A stretch of DNA of 64,000 nt from the NCBI GenBank assembly GCA_943736015.1, contig OX031061.1, positions 14,579,290 to 14,643,289 of the forward strand, written 5' to 3'. Source of the stretch: Tridacna crocea. Its lineage: Eukaryota > Mollusca > Bivalvia > Cardiida > Cardiidae. A program made the translations under genes and the position numbers. Each line of letters begins with the position of its first letter. Position 1 is the stretch's first letter. The notes beneath the pieces are model-generated. The model was not told where the DNA came from. It did no database searches and saw only the letters and a list, made by a program, of their open reading frames with translations. Below, piece after piece: positions 20,186-30,597 of the stretch.

Positions 20186-20420
20186 TCTGACAAAAGGGGG
20201 CTTATTACATCTCTGTGATCCATGGTACACGGCTAGCCATCTCCAGCTTATAGATCCGTAATATCCACTTTTTGTAACAAACGACTTTATCATGAGGTAC
20301 ACCGGTCCTTGGACATAAAAAAAATTGACCAATGGCGAAACGTTTCGGCCCAGGTCAGCCTGCGCAATCCGCGCAGGCTGACCTGGGCCGATGCTTTTCG
20401 TAGATGCATGGGTCATTTTT
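20186..20420. mobile_element. Family G hairpin element
   Basis: The palindrome 20346-20390 pairs CGGCCCAGGTCAGCCTGCGC with GCGCAGGCTGACCTGGGCCG around a 5-base loop. The left flank includes ACGACTTTATCATGAGG. Same family at 34940-35100 and 48645-48735. Confidence 0.6.
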
Positions 20421-20499
20421 TCCTTGAACCGTTATGCAAAACGTAAATTCGTCTAAAATTGAAAGATGGCGGTAAGATTTGGCTTATTGTTTTTATATT

Positions 20500-20625
20500 G
20501 TGTGAAACATTGTGGGAAAAGGAGAAAATGATAGTGTTACTAAGGTTTTTGCACTTTGCCTACCGTGCTTTCAAAATGCATCTTACTCGGGTCAATAAAA
20601 CTTCTGATTGTGTTTAAAAGAGTTT
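20500..20625 (+). mobile_element. Family A MITE fragment
   Basis: GAAACATTGTGGGAAAAGGA left arm with a decayed centre; right arm replaced. Confidence 0.45.
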
Positions 20626-20815
20626 AAGCGCTGGAAACGGGTGAAATTACTTTTGCAGGAGTGTAGATTAAGATCAGGCTGCACAGAATATAGAAACAGT
20701 TTCTTTCTAAAGTCAGTCTTGGTAGCTTTCAGTCTGCTTGTTAAAATAATTGTTCCTTAACCCGTTGAAGTTCTGGAACCTGGTTAAATTGCTTTTTGGG
20801 GACAGTAGATAATTA

Positions 20816-21389
20816 CGAGGGGAGGTCGATAAGTTCGTAGAACTCGGTATTTTTTCTTTACAATTCAAATGTTTTTCTTTTATTTTTGTGCAGTATAAAC
20901 CTTTGCCAGTTGAATGATAAAAGCTATTCCGTCAAGACTTTCCAGTTTTTGCTCTTACTTTTTGTTGAAAAAGCTATACCCATAGACAAAGATGAAAAGT
21001 CAGAATATTGAGTTCAGAGCACAAGTCCAGAGTTGCACAAGCGGCTATTCGTGAGTGAAAGCTCGAGCAGTTAAATCACCCACCATACAGTCCAAACCTG
21101 GCCCAGCGTGATTATTGCCTGTGCTGAAATTTGATATCCCACTTGCTTTTTGGAGCGAGATTTCCGGACGATAATGAGCTCAAGTCTGCTACAGAGTGGC
21201 TTCTGACTATCCATTTTTGCCTATTGGTATAGGTTTTCCAACAAGAAGTAAAAGCAAAAATAGGTAAGAGCTGACTAAATGACTGTTATAATTCAACTGA
21301 CAAAGGTTTATACTGCCAAAATATGAAAGAAGAAATTTTGAATTGTATAGAAAAATACCGAGTTCTATGAACTTATTTACTTCCCCTCG
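20816..21389 (+). mobile_element. Internally deleted mariner-like element, 574 bp
   Basis: Inverted termini of about 40 bp begin CGAGGGGAGGTCGATAAG and, from the other end, CGAGGGGAAGTAAATAAG; both share AGAACTCGGTATTTTT. Flanked by TA (20814-20815, 21390-21391), the Tc1/mariner target. It keeps a C-terminal transposase remnant and has lost most of the gene. Confidence 0.85.
21062..21215 (+). pseudogene. Mariner transposase remnant
   Basis: Frame 21077 reads HPPYSPNLAQRDY, the hallmark of the third catalytic Asp region in mariner transposases (Asp codon 21110-21112). It is interrupted by TGA at 21125 and followed by FGARFPDDNELKSATEWLL. N-terminal DNA-binding and first catalytic regions are absent. 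Confidence 0.8.
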
Positions 21390-21407
21390 TATGTCTTCTT
21401 CTTTTCT

Positions 21408-21655
21408 ATCTTCTTCTCCTCCTCCTTATCTACTCTTTCCCGAACATGAGGACGACGACAACAACGAACAGGCAGAATAAGAAGGTGAAAAAGAAGAAGA
21501 AGAAAAGAAGAAGAAGAAGATGGTGATGATGATGATGATGATGATGATCAAGTAGTTGAAGAACAACAAGAACAAGATATAGACGAAGAAGAAGTCGTTT
21601 TCAGCTTTGTGTTTTCTCTTTTTTTGTGTGTGTGTGGGGGGGGGGGGGGGTTCGC
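21408..21655 (+). repeat. Purine-rich low-complexity block with G15 tract
   Basis: TCTTCTCCTCC tract, then GAA/AAG and GAT triplet runs, ending in (TG)n and 15 consecutive G (21636-21650). Not coding. Confidence 0.85.
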
Positions 21656-21814
21656 AAAGTAGTTTGACGACCTGCCAAGAAATAGACGTGCGATGAATTA
21701 ATTAAGCTGAATCCATTCATTAATGTAATTTGTTTTTTTCGTCCTCACGTGCTGGAAACGTGCTGTATAATTTGTGAAGTGAAATTCTCATCCAGTTAAA
21801 TCTGTTTTCCTTCT

Positions 21815-21979
21815 AGCTTCTAAGCACGACTCGCTGACCTTTTGCGTACAGCGCAGATCAAGATCAGACTGCACAGAACGTGCAGTCTGATCTTGGATCT
21901 GCTCTGTCCGATAAGAAGATATATTTCCTCCTAAAAATTGATTAAGATTCTTTTGAAATAATGGGTTTTTCCTATCAGC
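21815..21979. mobile_element. Family F element, partial
   Basis: AAGCACGACTCGCTGACC, then the palindrome GATCAAGATCAGACTGCAC / GTGCAGTCTGATCTTGGATC, then TGTCCGATAAGAAGATAT. Interrupted at the right by a family A MITE. Confidence 0.55.
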
Positions 21980-22210
21980 TTAACTTACTTTACCAAACAA
22001 TCCCTGGCTTTTACGACCCAGAGGAAGAAGCCTTCTTAAAACATTGTGGGAAAAGGAGAAAATGCTGGCAACCAGCATTTTCTCCTTTTCCCACAATGTT
22101 TTATAATCTTCTAAAGTCAAAGTTTCAAGTTTTGAGTCACGTTTATTTTGCCGTCTGTAAATGCTTTTGATTTGGACAAGTCTAAGATTTTGTCGTTTGA
22201 TAAAGAGTTC
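21980..22210 (-). mobile_element. TTAA MITE, family A
   Basis: TTAA at left; right end TTTGATAAAGAGTTC. The centre, including CATTGTGGG / CCCACAATG arms, is exact. Confidence 0.75.
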
Positions 22211-22217
22211 AGCTTTA

Positions 22218-22370
22218 TTTAACCATCATCCTGCTAATTAAATTAAAACAAACTTTGAAATCGATAGTAATAAACCCGAACTTTGTTTTTTCAAACATAG
22301 TTTTTGAAAAATAAACAATTCCTTTTCGGACAGTGTTGGTCCAAGAATAGATTGCACGTTCAGCCAATCA
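22218..22370. mobile_element. Family F left-end fragment
   Basis: TTAACCATCATCCTGC, CGATAGTAATAAACCCG and CCTTTTCGGACAGTGTTGG follow the order of the complete family F copy at 17298; broken before the second palindrome arm. Confidence 0.5.
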
Positions 22371-22387
22371 AAATTGCATAATTACTT

Positions 22388-22759
22388 TTAAGGTAAGACC
22401 TGTGTAATGGAAAACAGCTATTTCCACTAAAACATCATCATGCAAACTTAGCTATAATTAAAAATGAGTATTATTGAACTACTTTCACCTTTTCATTTTT
22501 TCCATTTTTTTTCTTCTTTGAATTGTCATTTATAAATCTAAAATCACTATATTCTCAATCGAAAAAGAGATAGTAATTACCTCCCTTTTTAGAAAACAAA
22601 CAAAAGTATCAAAAAATAGTTTCCAGATAGACATAAACGGAATTTCCGATCTGTTAGAAATGTGCAAAAATCTTATTTCTGCTTAAATCCTTATTTAACA
22701 ACCAATTAGAATTTTTGCCAAATGTTCACCGGAAGTGCATTACACAGGTCTTACCTTAA
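22388..22759 (-). mobile_element. TTAA MITE, family E, reverse copy
   Basis: Inverted termini GGTAAGACCTGTGTAATG / CATTACACAGGTCTTACC are exact over 18 bp and flanked by TTAA. Interior is the reverse complement of 26828-27209. Confidence 0.8.
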
Positions 22760-23130
22760 GGTATTTAACAACCTAACGCTTCTAGCGCAACATGGAATGA
22801 AATTTCTGATTAGTTGATAAATAAGGATTTATAAAGATATAATATATTTGCACATTTCTAACTAACCAGAAATTCATTTGATGTCCATCTTGAAATTATT
22901 TATTGATATTTTGTTATTTTCCAGAAAAGGGAGGTAATTATTATCTCCTTTAGTAATGAGGATAGAGCGGCCTTAGATTTATAAATGATAATTCTTAGAA
23001 GGAAAAAATGGAAAAAGAGGCTCGGTCGAAGTAGTACAGTAATACTCATTTTCAATCGTAGCAGCTGTTTTAGGAATTATAGTGGAAATAGCTGTTTTCC
23101 ATTAGAATGGTACCACCTGAAATATACAAA
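22756..23130 (+). mobile_element. Diverged family E MITE
   Basis: Begins at the TTAA that ends the preceding copy. Shares AAATAAGGATTTAT, TTGCACATTTCTAA and GGGAGGTAATTATTATCTCC with family E; termini decayed. Confidence 0.55.
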
Positions 23131-23159
23131 ATTCTTCAGAATAAGACCTAGAATGTTCT

Positions 23160-23388
23160 TTAACCCTTTACTCCATATATACTCATTTCTAAGCATTGCG
23201 TGTGGGAGCCTTTGGAAAACATTGTGGCAAAAGGTGAAATTGCTCGTGACGAGCAATTTCACCTTTTGTCACAATGTTTTCTATGCTAACAAAAGGTGTC
23301 ATATACACATAAGAAATAGCTTCACCCTTGCTGTTATCTAAGGTCAATTAGAGATACCATAGAAATGTCCTGTGGGGTGAAGGGTGAA
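23160..23388 (+). mobile_element. TTAA MITE, family B
   Basis: CCCTTTACTCCATATATACTC left end; centre GGTGAAATTGCTCGTGACGAG with an exact second arm. Right end GTGGGGTGAAGGGTGAA lost its TTAA. Wedged between family E relatives. Confidence 0.78.
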
Positions 23389-23735
23389 GGTGTTAGATCC
23401 CTAATGGAAAATGACTTTTTCCACTATAATATTATCCCACAAACTTTGCTATAATTAAGGATGAATATTATTTACTATAACCGAGCCAGGTTTTCCTTTT
23501 GCTTTCTTACATCCAAAACCATCTTAATTCATCATTACAAGGGGAGATAATTATTACCTCCCTTCTCAGAAAACTAACAAAAGTATCTACAAATAATTTC
23601 AAGATAGACATCAAAGGAAGTTCTGGTCGATTAACAATATGCAAAAGTATTATATCAGTATAAATCCTTATTCATCAACTAACAAGAAATTTTATTCTGT
23701 CTTGCACTAGAAGAGTAGGGGGTCTAATATCTTAA
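23387..23735 (-). mobile_element. Diverged family E-like element
   Basis: Termini GGTGTTAGATCCCTAATGG and GGGGGTCTAATATC are inverted relative to each other; interior GAGATAATTATTACCTCCC matches family E in reverse. Confidence 0.5.
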
Positions 23736-24349
23736 AGGTGGGTATTTAGAATTTTTACATCTCACCAAATTAAAAGATATATATATCACTGAAATTCATA
23801 TGAAAAAATAATACAAATCATGAATAATTAAGATTCATGAAATTACAAAAAAAAAAAAAATTTTTTTTTGATGGTATTCCCTTAAAAGGCTACGTAGCCA
23901 CTTAAGGTATTTTTAGATTTCGCGCCAAAAATCAATAAAGCATTTCGGAAATGCCAAGTGACTTGCACGTGACTCATAACGCTTAAATTCTATCACATAA
24001 CAAACATGTAATAATTATTTTCCATAATGTCTTCTTCGGACGCTATATTTGAAACTTCATCTGTGTATTCTTGTATGTAAATGAGCGAATTGATCATCTA
24101 AAAATGTAACGTGTCTCCCGTCGGTGTCAATCTGGGCTGTAGTAAATCTCTAATTTCTCGTGTTGTCGGACTGTGTTCGCCTACTGGGGTTTTATGAATG
24201 AAAATTAAAAGGCTTTGGGAGTATAAGGATGATTTTTTTGCATTTTTGTACAATTTTCGTCCCAAAATCTGAAGGGCCACCTTTAAGAATGGTTCGTGTA
24301 CACGGTTAGAAAACCTTGTCACAGGCACTTATAATGTTACGAGAAACAG
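23736..24349. other. Intergenic, no recognised feature
   Basis: Includes an A-tract next to a T-tract near 23849-23870. No paired repeat or coding similarity seen. Confidence 0.4.
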
Positions 24350-24540
24350 TGCAAACACAGGACGAAACCTCCCTAGGTTTGCTCGATCCTTTAACGAGCA
24401 CTGACACGCGAAACCACAGATTAACGTCATTACTTACCTAATTCTTAGTTGGCCAGCCATGGGGGTCGAACCCACAATCTTTTCGCTAAAGGTATCATAG
24501 CCTACCATTTGAGCTTTTCAGGGTGGTAAAAATGGAATAG
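24350..24540 (-). mobile_element. tRNA-derived SINE, second family, minus strand
   Basis: On the minus strand GTGGGTTCGACCCCCAT is a B-box-like segment and AGCTCAAATGGTAGGCTATG an A-box-like segment. The downstream part ACAGGACGAAACC recurs at 32271-32500. Confidence 0.5.
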
Positions 24541-25875
24541 ATTGATTGATTTCCATCGTCGTCACTGGTTGCTCATATGGCCGATGCCTCCAGGTGACTG
24601 TGTATTATTTTACGGGGAAAAGAGACATAACGAACCCCATGCTATGCAAACACCCCTCACAACGTGTATTTATTTTTACGTCAGTGTGACGTCACAGGTA
24701 GTGATCTCGGACCCTTGTTATAAAGTCAATGTGCGTGTTTGGTAAGACTGTTTTTTTTTTTGTAATCGTTCCTTTAAATGATCTGAAAAAGTCTGTAGAC
24801 CTCCAAAGCGTACAATGCCTAGGGACTTTGTTTTTTGTCAAAGCTTTTGTTAACTACTTATAATAATGGAATAGACTTCGACCAACTATTAAAACCCAAT
24901 CACTTTTTGATATTTAGTGAAAGTGTTTGTTCATCGACATCTGCTTCCTGTCTAAAACATCAGAATATTAAATGTATTCATCTAATGTCTTTGATAAATA
25001 CATGAGAGTCTTTGTAGTCCGTTTGTATCCACCCAAGCTAGCCTCATTCTATCTTCATATCGTGCTTACTTTTTAATATGGCGGACATAAGTTACGAAAA
25101 TGCGCAGGTCCGATATCACTTCCTGAGACGTAGGTTGTTACCCTTGGCAAAGCTTGTTTTTTCATCGTGCTCATTGTGTGGCACCTTCACATATGATCAA
25201 AATTTAACGTCTCGTCCGAAAACCAACTAGTACTAGTAAAAGTTCATTTACTCGGAATGCTAGTCGTGGGGCTAGAATTAGTGGCCCGGGACTTGAAATT
25301 TTTACTAGTTCTAAGCTGTACCACCTATATTTTCGGCCTGTCATACGGATTGATTGATAGAATTTGCGTTTATTTATAGTCGGCACCGGTTGCCCATATG
25401 GGCGGCGTCCCCTGAAGGTTGTTAGTATTGTTATAGGGGATAGTGCAGATACAGGGCGAGAAATGTAACGTTCCTACTCTCCAAGTTCAATAACCGTCAA
25501 GACTAACAATCGGTGTCTCCATTTTTCTCACGCTATGTTGATAATGGAAACAACGATCTTATAACTTGAAAACATTGTAGATTTGTTCAAGTTTTCTTAT
25601 ATGGCAATAGCTGTAAAGATGTACAGTTACCTTGTATAATTGCTGTTGTAATTGTTTTAATCTATATTGCTGCACCGTTTACAATGTTTCTCACGAGATT
25701 CCTGTTTTTCTTATCCAAGAAACTGCGGTTTATTTTGTCACTGCTAGCCTTTATCCAAGAGGATGAGATTCTTTATAGTGTGCAAGAGGTTGCGTATTTC
25801 ATTTAGACTTAAGCCTGATGACAAAAGCAGACCGCATGTTATCAGACTTCCGTTTAGAGTTGACTTCCAGGAATC
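24541..25875. other. Intergenic, no gene recognised
   Basis: Two short stretches (24570-24600 and 25385-25445) resemble each other (GTTGCTCATATGGCCGATG and GTTGCCCATATGGGCGGCG) and are probably the 3' side of the second SINE family. Nothing else was recognised. Confidence 0.35.
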
Positions 25876-25925
25876 TCGCGTATGACGTCATTCTGACGTC
25901 ACAATTTTAGTATAAATACCGCGTT
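25876..25925 (+). promoter_or_regulatory. Promoter-like block without a recognised gene
   Basis: Two CRE-type motifs (ATGACGTCATT at 25883 and CTGACGTCAC about 10 bp on) are followed about 20 bp later by a TATA box, TATAAATA. A polymerase II start might lie about 30 bp further. No coding exon was found downstream, so this may belong to a non-coding RNA or a decayed LTR. Confidence 0.35.
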
Positions 25926-26499
25926 GTTTGAATCTTTCTTCAGAGTCGTTTTTGCTCTCGTTATGTGCATGACACATTTGAATTCCCTGTTTTAAAGAGC
26001 GATTCTCCAAAATCCTCCAAATTTAAGTTTATATTGACTTTTCAGTCGTCATTTTGACAAGTGTAGTAATAGACACGTAGATCAGAATGACCCAAGAGGT
26101 AAGGAGGTAGCGAAATCTTAAGGCATTGGAGAATATCGGGTGTACTTTGACGGTATTGTTATGATATCGCCAATAACCCGAAATCCTCCAACATCCCCCA
26201 TCTCAATCTGATGCACTGCTGACTTGACATAATTTGTAGATCTGTGTTTTATTTTACTTTGCCATCGTATTCAGTTATTAATAGATTAAATCTCATCATA
26301 TTACGGTTACCCCGACTTTGGTGGTATTTTCATATTCCGACATAGAGTCTATATTCTCCAAGTCTTCCCCCCATATCCTCCAACAATATCCAAAAGCCGG
26401 GTCCGGGACGATCCCTTCTGTAGCTGGACACTAGCATCCTTGTTGCAAGTCTCATAGTGGGAAAAAGGCAAACTACCCAGGAACCTGGGGTCCGTTACA
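25926..26499. other. Intergenic downstream of the CRE/TATA block
   Basis: Several short repeats of CTCCAAAATCCTCCAA type (25995, 26175, 26350) occur. No open frame with known similarity; could be transcribed from the upstream promoter-like block. Confidence 0.3.
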
Positions 26500-26570
26500 G
26501 AACCATGTTATGTTACGTCTGGTTCTCTTATGTGCTCGGCGTAAAACACCGTCACAAACGCGACCTTGGT

Positions 26571-26799
26571 TTAACCCTTTACTCCATAGATACTCATTTC
26601 TACGCATTGCTTGTAGGAGCCTTTGGAAAACATTGTGGCAAAAGGTGAAATTGCTCGTCACGAGCAATTTCACCTTTTGCCACAATATTTTCTATGCTAT
26701 CAAAAGGTGTCATATACACATAAAAAGTGGCTTCATCCTTGCTGTTATTTAGGGTCAATTAGAGATACCATAGAAATGCCTTATGGGGTAAAGGGTTAA
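26571..26799 (+). mobile_element. TTAA MITE, family B, reference copy
   Basis: 229 bp with TTAA at both ends, CCCTTTACTCCATAGATACT left and TTATGGGGTAAAGGG right. The centre pairs GTGGCAAAAGGTGAAATTGC with GCAATTTCACCTTTTGCCAC, including the small loop region CTCGTCACGAG. Confidence 0.88.
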
Positions 26800-26827
26800 C
26801 GTCTCATCCGAAAGACTATTCGTATTT

Positions 26828-27209
26828 TTAAGGTAAGACCTGTGTAATGCACTTTCGGTGAACATTGGGCAAAAATTCTAAATAGTTGTTAAATAAGGAT
26901 AAATAAGGATTCATGCCGAAATAATATTTTTGCACATTTCTAACGGATCAGAAATTCCGTTTATGGCTTGAAACTTTTTTTCGATACTTTTGTTTGTTTT
27001 CTAAAATGAGAGGTAATTATTATCTCTTTTTCAATTGAGAATATAGTGGTTTTAGATTTATAAATGATAATTCAAAGAAGGATAAAAATGGAAAAAAAAA
27101 TGAAAAGGTGAAAGTAGTTCAATAATACTCAATTTTAATTATAGCTAATTTTGCAGGATGATATTTTTAGTGGAAATACCTGTTTTCCATTACACAAGTC
27201 TTACCTTAA
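26828..27209 (+). mobile_element. TTAA MITE, family E, reference copy
   Basis: TTAA at both ends, inverted termini GGTAAGACCTGTGTAATG and CATTACACAAGTCTTACC. Inserted in a SINE whose intact paralogue lacks it. Confidence 0.82.
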
Positions 27210-27599
27210 GATGGCCAACCGTGGGGATCGATTCCACACTCTCAAGTAACTCGAAATATCATGTTCACGAGTCCTACAGGCTACCTACTGAGTTATGCGG
27301 TCATAAAAGCATAAAGGGGTACTAAATCTTGCATTATATAATGAAGTATGAAATGACGTAAACTTGTTGTTACTTAAGCCTATGTAGTAATTTAACCTTT
27401 TACCCCATACAAAATAATTTTGCGACCAACCGTTTCGGATGCATTGACCTCGAAGAAATAAAAATGTCAAAACGAAAGAAAATCGCAAGATGTAAGCGGC
27501 TTTTACATCTCGTGGATGAAAATAATTTTGCACGCGCTTCAAAATTCATAATCATGCTTGAAGAAAAAAAAAACATGTAACCAAAATGATGGAGTTTTC

Positions 27600-27716
27600 T
27601 TTAGAAAATTTGAAAACATTTTGAGTAAAGGAGAATATGCTGGAAGCCAGCATTTTCTCCTTTTCACTAAATGTTTTCAAAATTTCTCTTATTCAGTGTC
27701 GATAAAAATTCAGGAT
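27600..27716 (+). mobile_element. Right-hand family A MITE fragment
   Basis: Centre GGAGAATATGCTGGAAGCC / CCAGCATTTTCTCC; outer arms CATTTTGAGTAAAGG and CACTAAATG are changed on both sides. Ends at the TTAA shared with the next copy. Confidence 0.6.
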
Positions 27717-27944
27717 TAACCCATTACCATACAATCCCTACTTTTGACGACCCTGGAAAAGAAGCCTTTAGAAAACATTGTGGGAAAAGGAGAAAATGCT
27801 GGTAACCAGCATTTTCTCCTTTTCCCACAATGTTTTCTACTCTTCTCAAAACAAATTTCAAATTTTCAGTCACTTTTATTTTGTCGTCTGCAAATGCCTT
27901 CGATTTGGACAATCCTAAAATATTGTCGTTTGGTAATGGGTTAA
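27716..27944 (-). mobile_element. TTAA MITE, family A
   Basis: TTAA at both ends, exact centre, GTCGTCTGCAAATGCC in the right half. Confidence 0.85.
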
Positions 27945-28224
27945 ACGGTAAAGAGTTCTTTTTCCTCTTCATTTCTCTTTGACGAACAGGTGTTCCGCCA
28001 TGCACCACAGCTCGACAAGGGTCAAACCAATCAATACGTCTACCTGATGATGTAATCAAAGTTTCTCTTTGTCTACCCGTTATCGGACAGTTATCTTTAT
28101 CCCCTTTTGACATTTTGAACAATGTGTAAGAGGGGGCCTTCGCGTTTACCTGAATTAGCAACCCTTTGCCCCACAAACCCCTTCTCTTTACTGTTTGATA
28201 AGTGTTCTTTTCAATTCCTCCCAT

Positions 28225-28491
28225 ATACCTATTTCACTGTGCGGGAAGGGTGGTGTCAAAACGGCCTTGTACCTAAAACGACTCAGGAACGAAACTGTTT
28301 TTCTTCTTTATTAATTATTTAAAAATAGGAGAAGTTGCTTAGAGTCATTTTGATCACAAAATTAGCATTTGTAATACTTCTTTTTTTCTGATAAAAATAA
28401 TTAATGAACTTTGGTCATGTGAACAAGAGAGATGGTCTCAAAGTTCTCGCGAAATCAAACATACACTTGTATTTAGACAAGAACCCTGTTT
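28225..28491. other. Intergenic, no recognised feature
   Basis: AT-rich; no paired repeats or coding similarity recognised. The preceding part (27945-28224) likewise shows none. Confidence 0.35.
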
Positions 28492-28640
28492 AGATATCCA
28501 TCAACCATTTTTAAGAACATTCTTTGTCTTATTCTCCAAGATTTTGCAGGTTTGAAAGAAACACAGCTTCTGATTGGCTAAACCATTTGGTTTAGCCAAT
28601 CAGAAGTTGTGTTACTCTCAAATGTAGAAAATTTAGATAT
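28492..28640. mobile_element. Family H hairpin element
   Basis: TTCTGATTGGCTAAACCATT directly followed by its complement, flanked by AAACACAG / GTGTTACTCTC. Left terminus CATCAACCATTTTTAAGAAC; right terminus eroded. Confidence 0.6.
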
Positions 28641-28863
28641 GTCGATATAGGTCGAGGGTATTTTTTTTTTATAAATCAAGTTGACATTTCCCTGCCATTT
28701 TCATGTCACCCGAGGCGGAAAAATATATCTTTAAATTGTTTTACGACCTTCATTTTTGACATACATTTGAGTGCAATGTATGATACATTTGTAGAAATAT
28801 TATACTTGGCAGAACGAGATAAAATGTGACCGAAATAAAGATGAATGAAGGCTTGAAGGACTT

Positions 28864-29093
28864 TTAACCCTTTACTCCATAGATACTCATTTTGACGTTT
28901 CAAGAACTGACAGCTTTTGAAAACATTGTGGGAAAAGGAGAAATTGCTCGTAACGAGCAATTTCTCCTTTTCCCACAATGTTTTCCACTCAATCAGATAT
29001 TTGTATCCTCATTAGTCCATTTTTTTGACATCATATCTTTATTTGCTGCTGAAAGGGAAGAGGCGCAAATTGGCATATCATGTAAAGGGTTAA
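28864..29093 (+). mobile_element. TTAA MITE, family C, reference copy
   Basis: TTAA at both ends. Left CCCTTTACTCCATAGATACT as in family B but the right half (GACATCATATCTTTATTTGC) is distinct. Centre GGAGAAATTGCTCGTAACGAG is exactly self-complementary with its partner. Confidence 0.85.
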
Positions 29094-29308
29094 GATTGGC
29101 TTTGCACTATTGACATTACATGTATGAAAGTAGACTGTCGCATTTTCTACTAAAAATAAAATTTTGCCGTTTGGTATAATGAGCTAAGCTGTTAAAACGG
29201 CGTTAATTTTTTATTTCATAATAACCATAGGTCAAGAGTTAGTTTTGGTAACTAATTAATACTGTCAAAATTTATTCATTTTAAATGGTATACTGATGCA
29301 ACTTAAGG

Positions 29309-29537
29309 TTAACTTTTTTACCACACAATTTCGACTTTTTACAACCCTGAGAAAGAAAGCCTTTGAAAACATTGTGGGAAAAGGAGAAAATGCTGGTAAC
29401 CAGCATTTTCTCCTTTTCCCACAATGTTTTCTACCCTTCCCAAATCAAATTTCAATTTTTGAATCACATTCATTTTGTCGTCTGCAACTTCTTTCAGTTT
29501 GGACCAGTCTATAATTTTGTCGTTTGGTAAAGAGTTA
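29309..29537 (-). mobile_element. TTAA MITE, family A
   Basis: TTAA at both ends; exact centre; GTCGTCTGCAACTTC near the right end. Confidence 0.85.
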
Positions 29538-29629
29538 ATCAATTATTATGCAAATGTTTTTACCTTTTCGAAAGATAAAAGTGTATCGGAGTCATATAAA
29601 AGAGGGCCACGATCTGTGAAAAAAGGGGG

Positions 29630-30014
29630 GCTAAACCCTTATCCTGCTCAATAAATGAAATGAAATTTTCAATTCGATACTATTAACCCTTTCCCAAACG
29701 ACAAATTTTAGACTCTTCCAAACCAAAATAGTTTGCAGACAACAATTTTAGACTTGAAGAAAATGCCTAAAAGATCTCAAAGAGGGTAGAAAACACTGTG
29801 GGAAAAGGAGAAATTGCTCGTTACGAGCAATTTCTCCTTTTCCCTCAGTGTTTTCAAAAGACTTTTACTGCATACACGTAAAAACCAGGGCTTTTTTGGG
29901 AAAGGGTTAACCCAAATTTTGTTATTTCAAAGTTATGTCTCCGTATCGAACAGTGTAGATCTTGATCTCCGCTGTGCTCAAAGGGTCAGTGAGTCGCTCT
30001 TAACAGCCTAAGGA
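29630..30014. mobile_element. Family F element carrying a nested family D MITE
   Basis: Left part AACCCTTATCCTGCTC and right part CCCAAATTTTGTTATTTC align in order with 17298-17380, interrupted at TTAA by the MITE at 29683-29910. The central palindrome has lost one arm (ATCGAACAGTGTAGATCTTG). Confidence 0.6.
29683..29910 (+). mobile_element. TTAA MITE, family D, reference copy
   Basis: TTAA at both ends, CCCTTTCCCAAACGAC left, GGGCTTTTTTGGGAAAGGG right. Centre AAATTGCTCGTTACGAGCAA with arms CACTGTGGG / CCCTCAGTG (one mismatch). Confidence 0.83.
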
Positions 30015-30054
30015 ATAATACATCCGCAAACAGCATCGATCCAGGTCAATGAGC

Positions 30055-30165
30055 ATTGACCCTTTGCCAAACTATTACGTGTTTTAACATCTCTGAGAAA
30101 GACGGTTTTTGAAAGCAATTCGGGTAAGGGACAAAATGGTCTCAATAGAGGGATCGTGCGAGAAT
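30055..30165 (-). mobile_element. Left-end fragment of a family A-type MITE
   Basis: TTGACCCTTTGCCAAAC and CATCTCTGAGAAAGACGG match the family's terminal part; broken before the centre. Confidence 0.4.
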
Positions 30166-30406
30166 TGCCGAATGCGTACGGGTACGCCCGCGTTCTCACT
30201 CGTCACAACTCGGTCGATTCCGCACCCACATAGATGTTTGCCGAATGCCACGTTTTATCATACCGGTAACATTCGAAATATATTTTACCATCACACGGTG
30301 TTTCGGACAGGTAGACAGTGTAACTTGTCAGGCGTCACGCTATGCTTTCATGATATTGTGTGTACGGTTTTTAACAGGCATATAACTTAATATATGTGTC
30401 ACCTAG

Positions 30407-30597
30407 AAAACCCTTAGCCAAACAAACCCTTCTCTGAGGTAAGAAAACGCCTTGAAAACATTGTGGGGAAAAGCGGTGCAAAATGCAGGTAGCCAGTCTC
30501 TTTTTGTCACAAAGGTATTCCTATCCTCACATAAACAAATTAAGACAATTAAATCGCACTTAGTCGTCTGCAATTTCCTTTAGATGAGGGTGAATTT
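30407..30597 (-). mobile_element. Decayed family A MITE
   Basis: CCCTTAGCCAAACAAACCC, GAAAACATTGTGGGG, a decayed centre and CACTTAGTCGTCTGCAA remain. Confidence 0.45.

Larger units (their letters stand above)
26500..27305 (-). mobile_element. Second-family SINE split by two MITEs
   Basis: SINE pieces at about 26500-26570, 26800-26827 (CGTCTCATCCGAAAGAC) and 27210-27305 (GATGGCCAACCGTGGGGATC, tRNA-like head on the minus strand) align in order with the uninterrupted copy at 32271-32500. Each gap holds one TTAA MITE. Confidence 0.65.

Noticed and set aside
24440-24520. Possible minus-strand tRNA gene
   Set aside because: B-box-like region is good but the cloverleaf cannot be completed, and the flanks match a SINE family.
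27724-28224. Many open frames containing [17 protein letters not shown] or [14 protein letters not shown]
   Set aside because: These peptides are translations of the MITE palindrome in its various frames and strands; they recur wherever a family A copy lies and have no host-gene support.
30109-30390. 93-codon plus-strand frame
   Set aside because: Overlaps decayed MITE and dispersed-repeat sequence; no recognisable domain or splice context.
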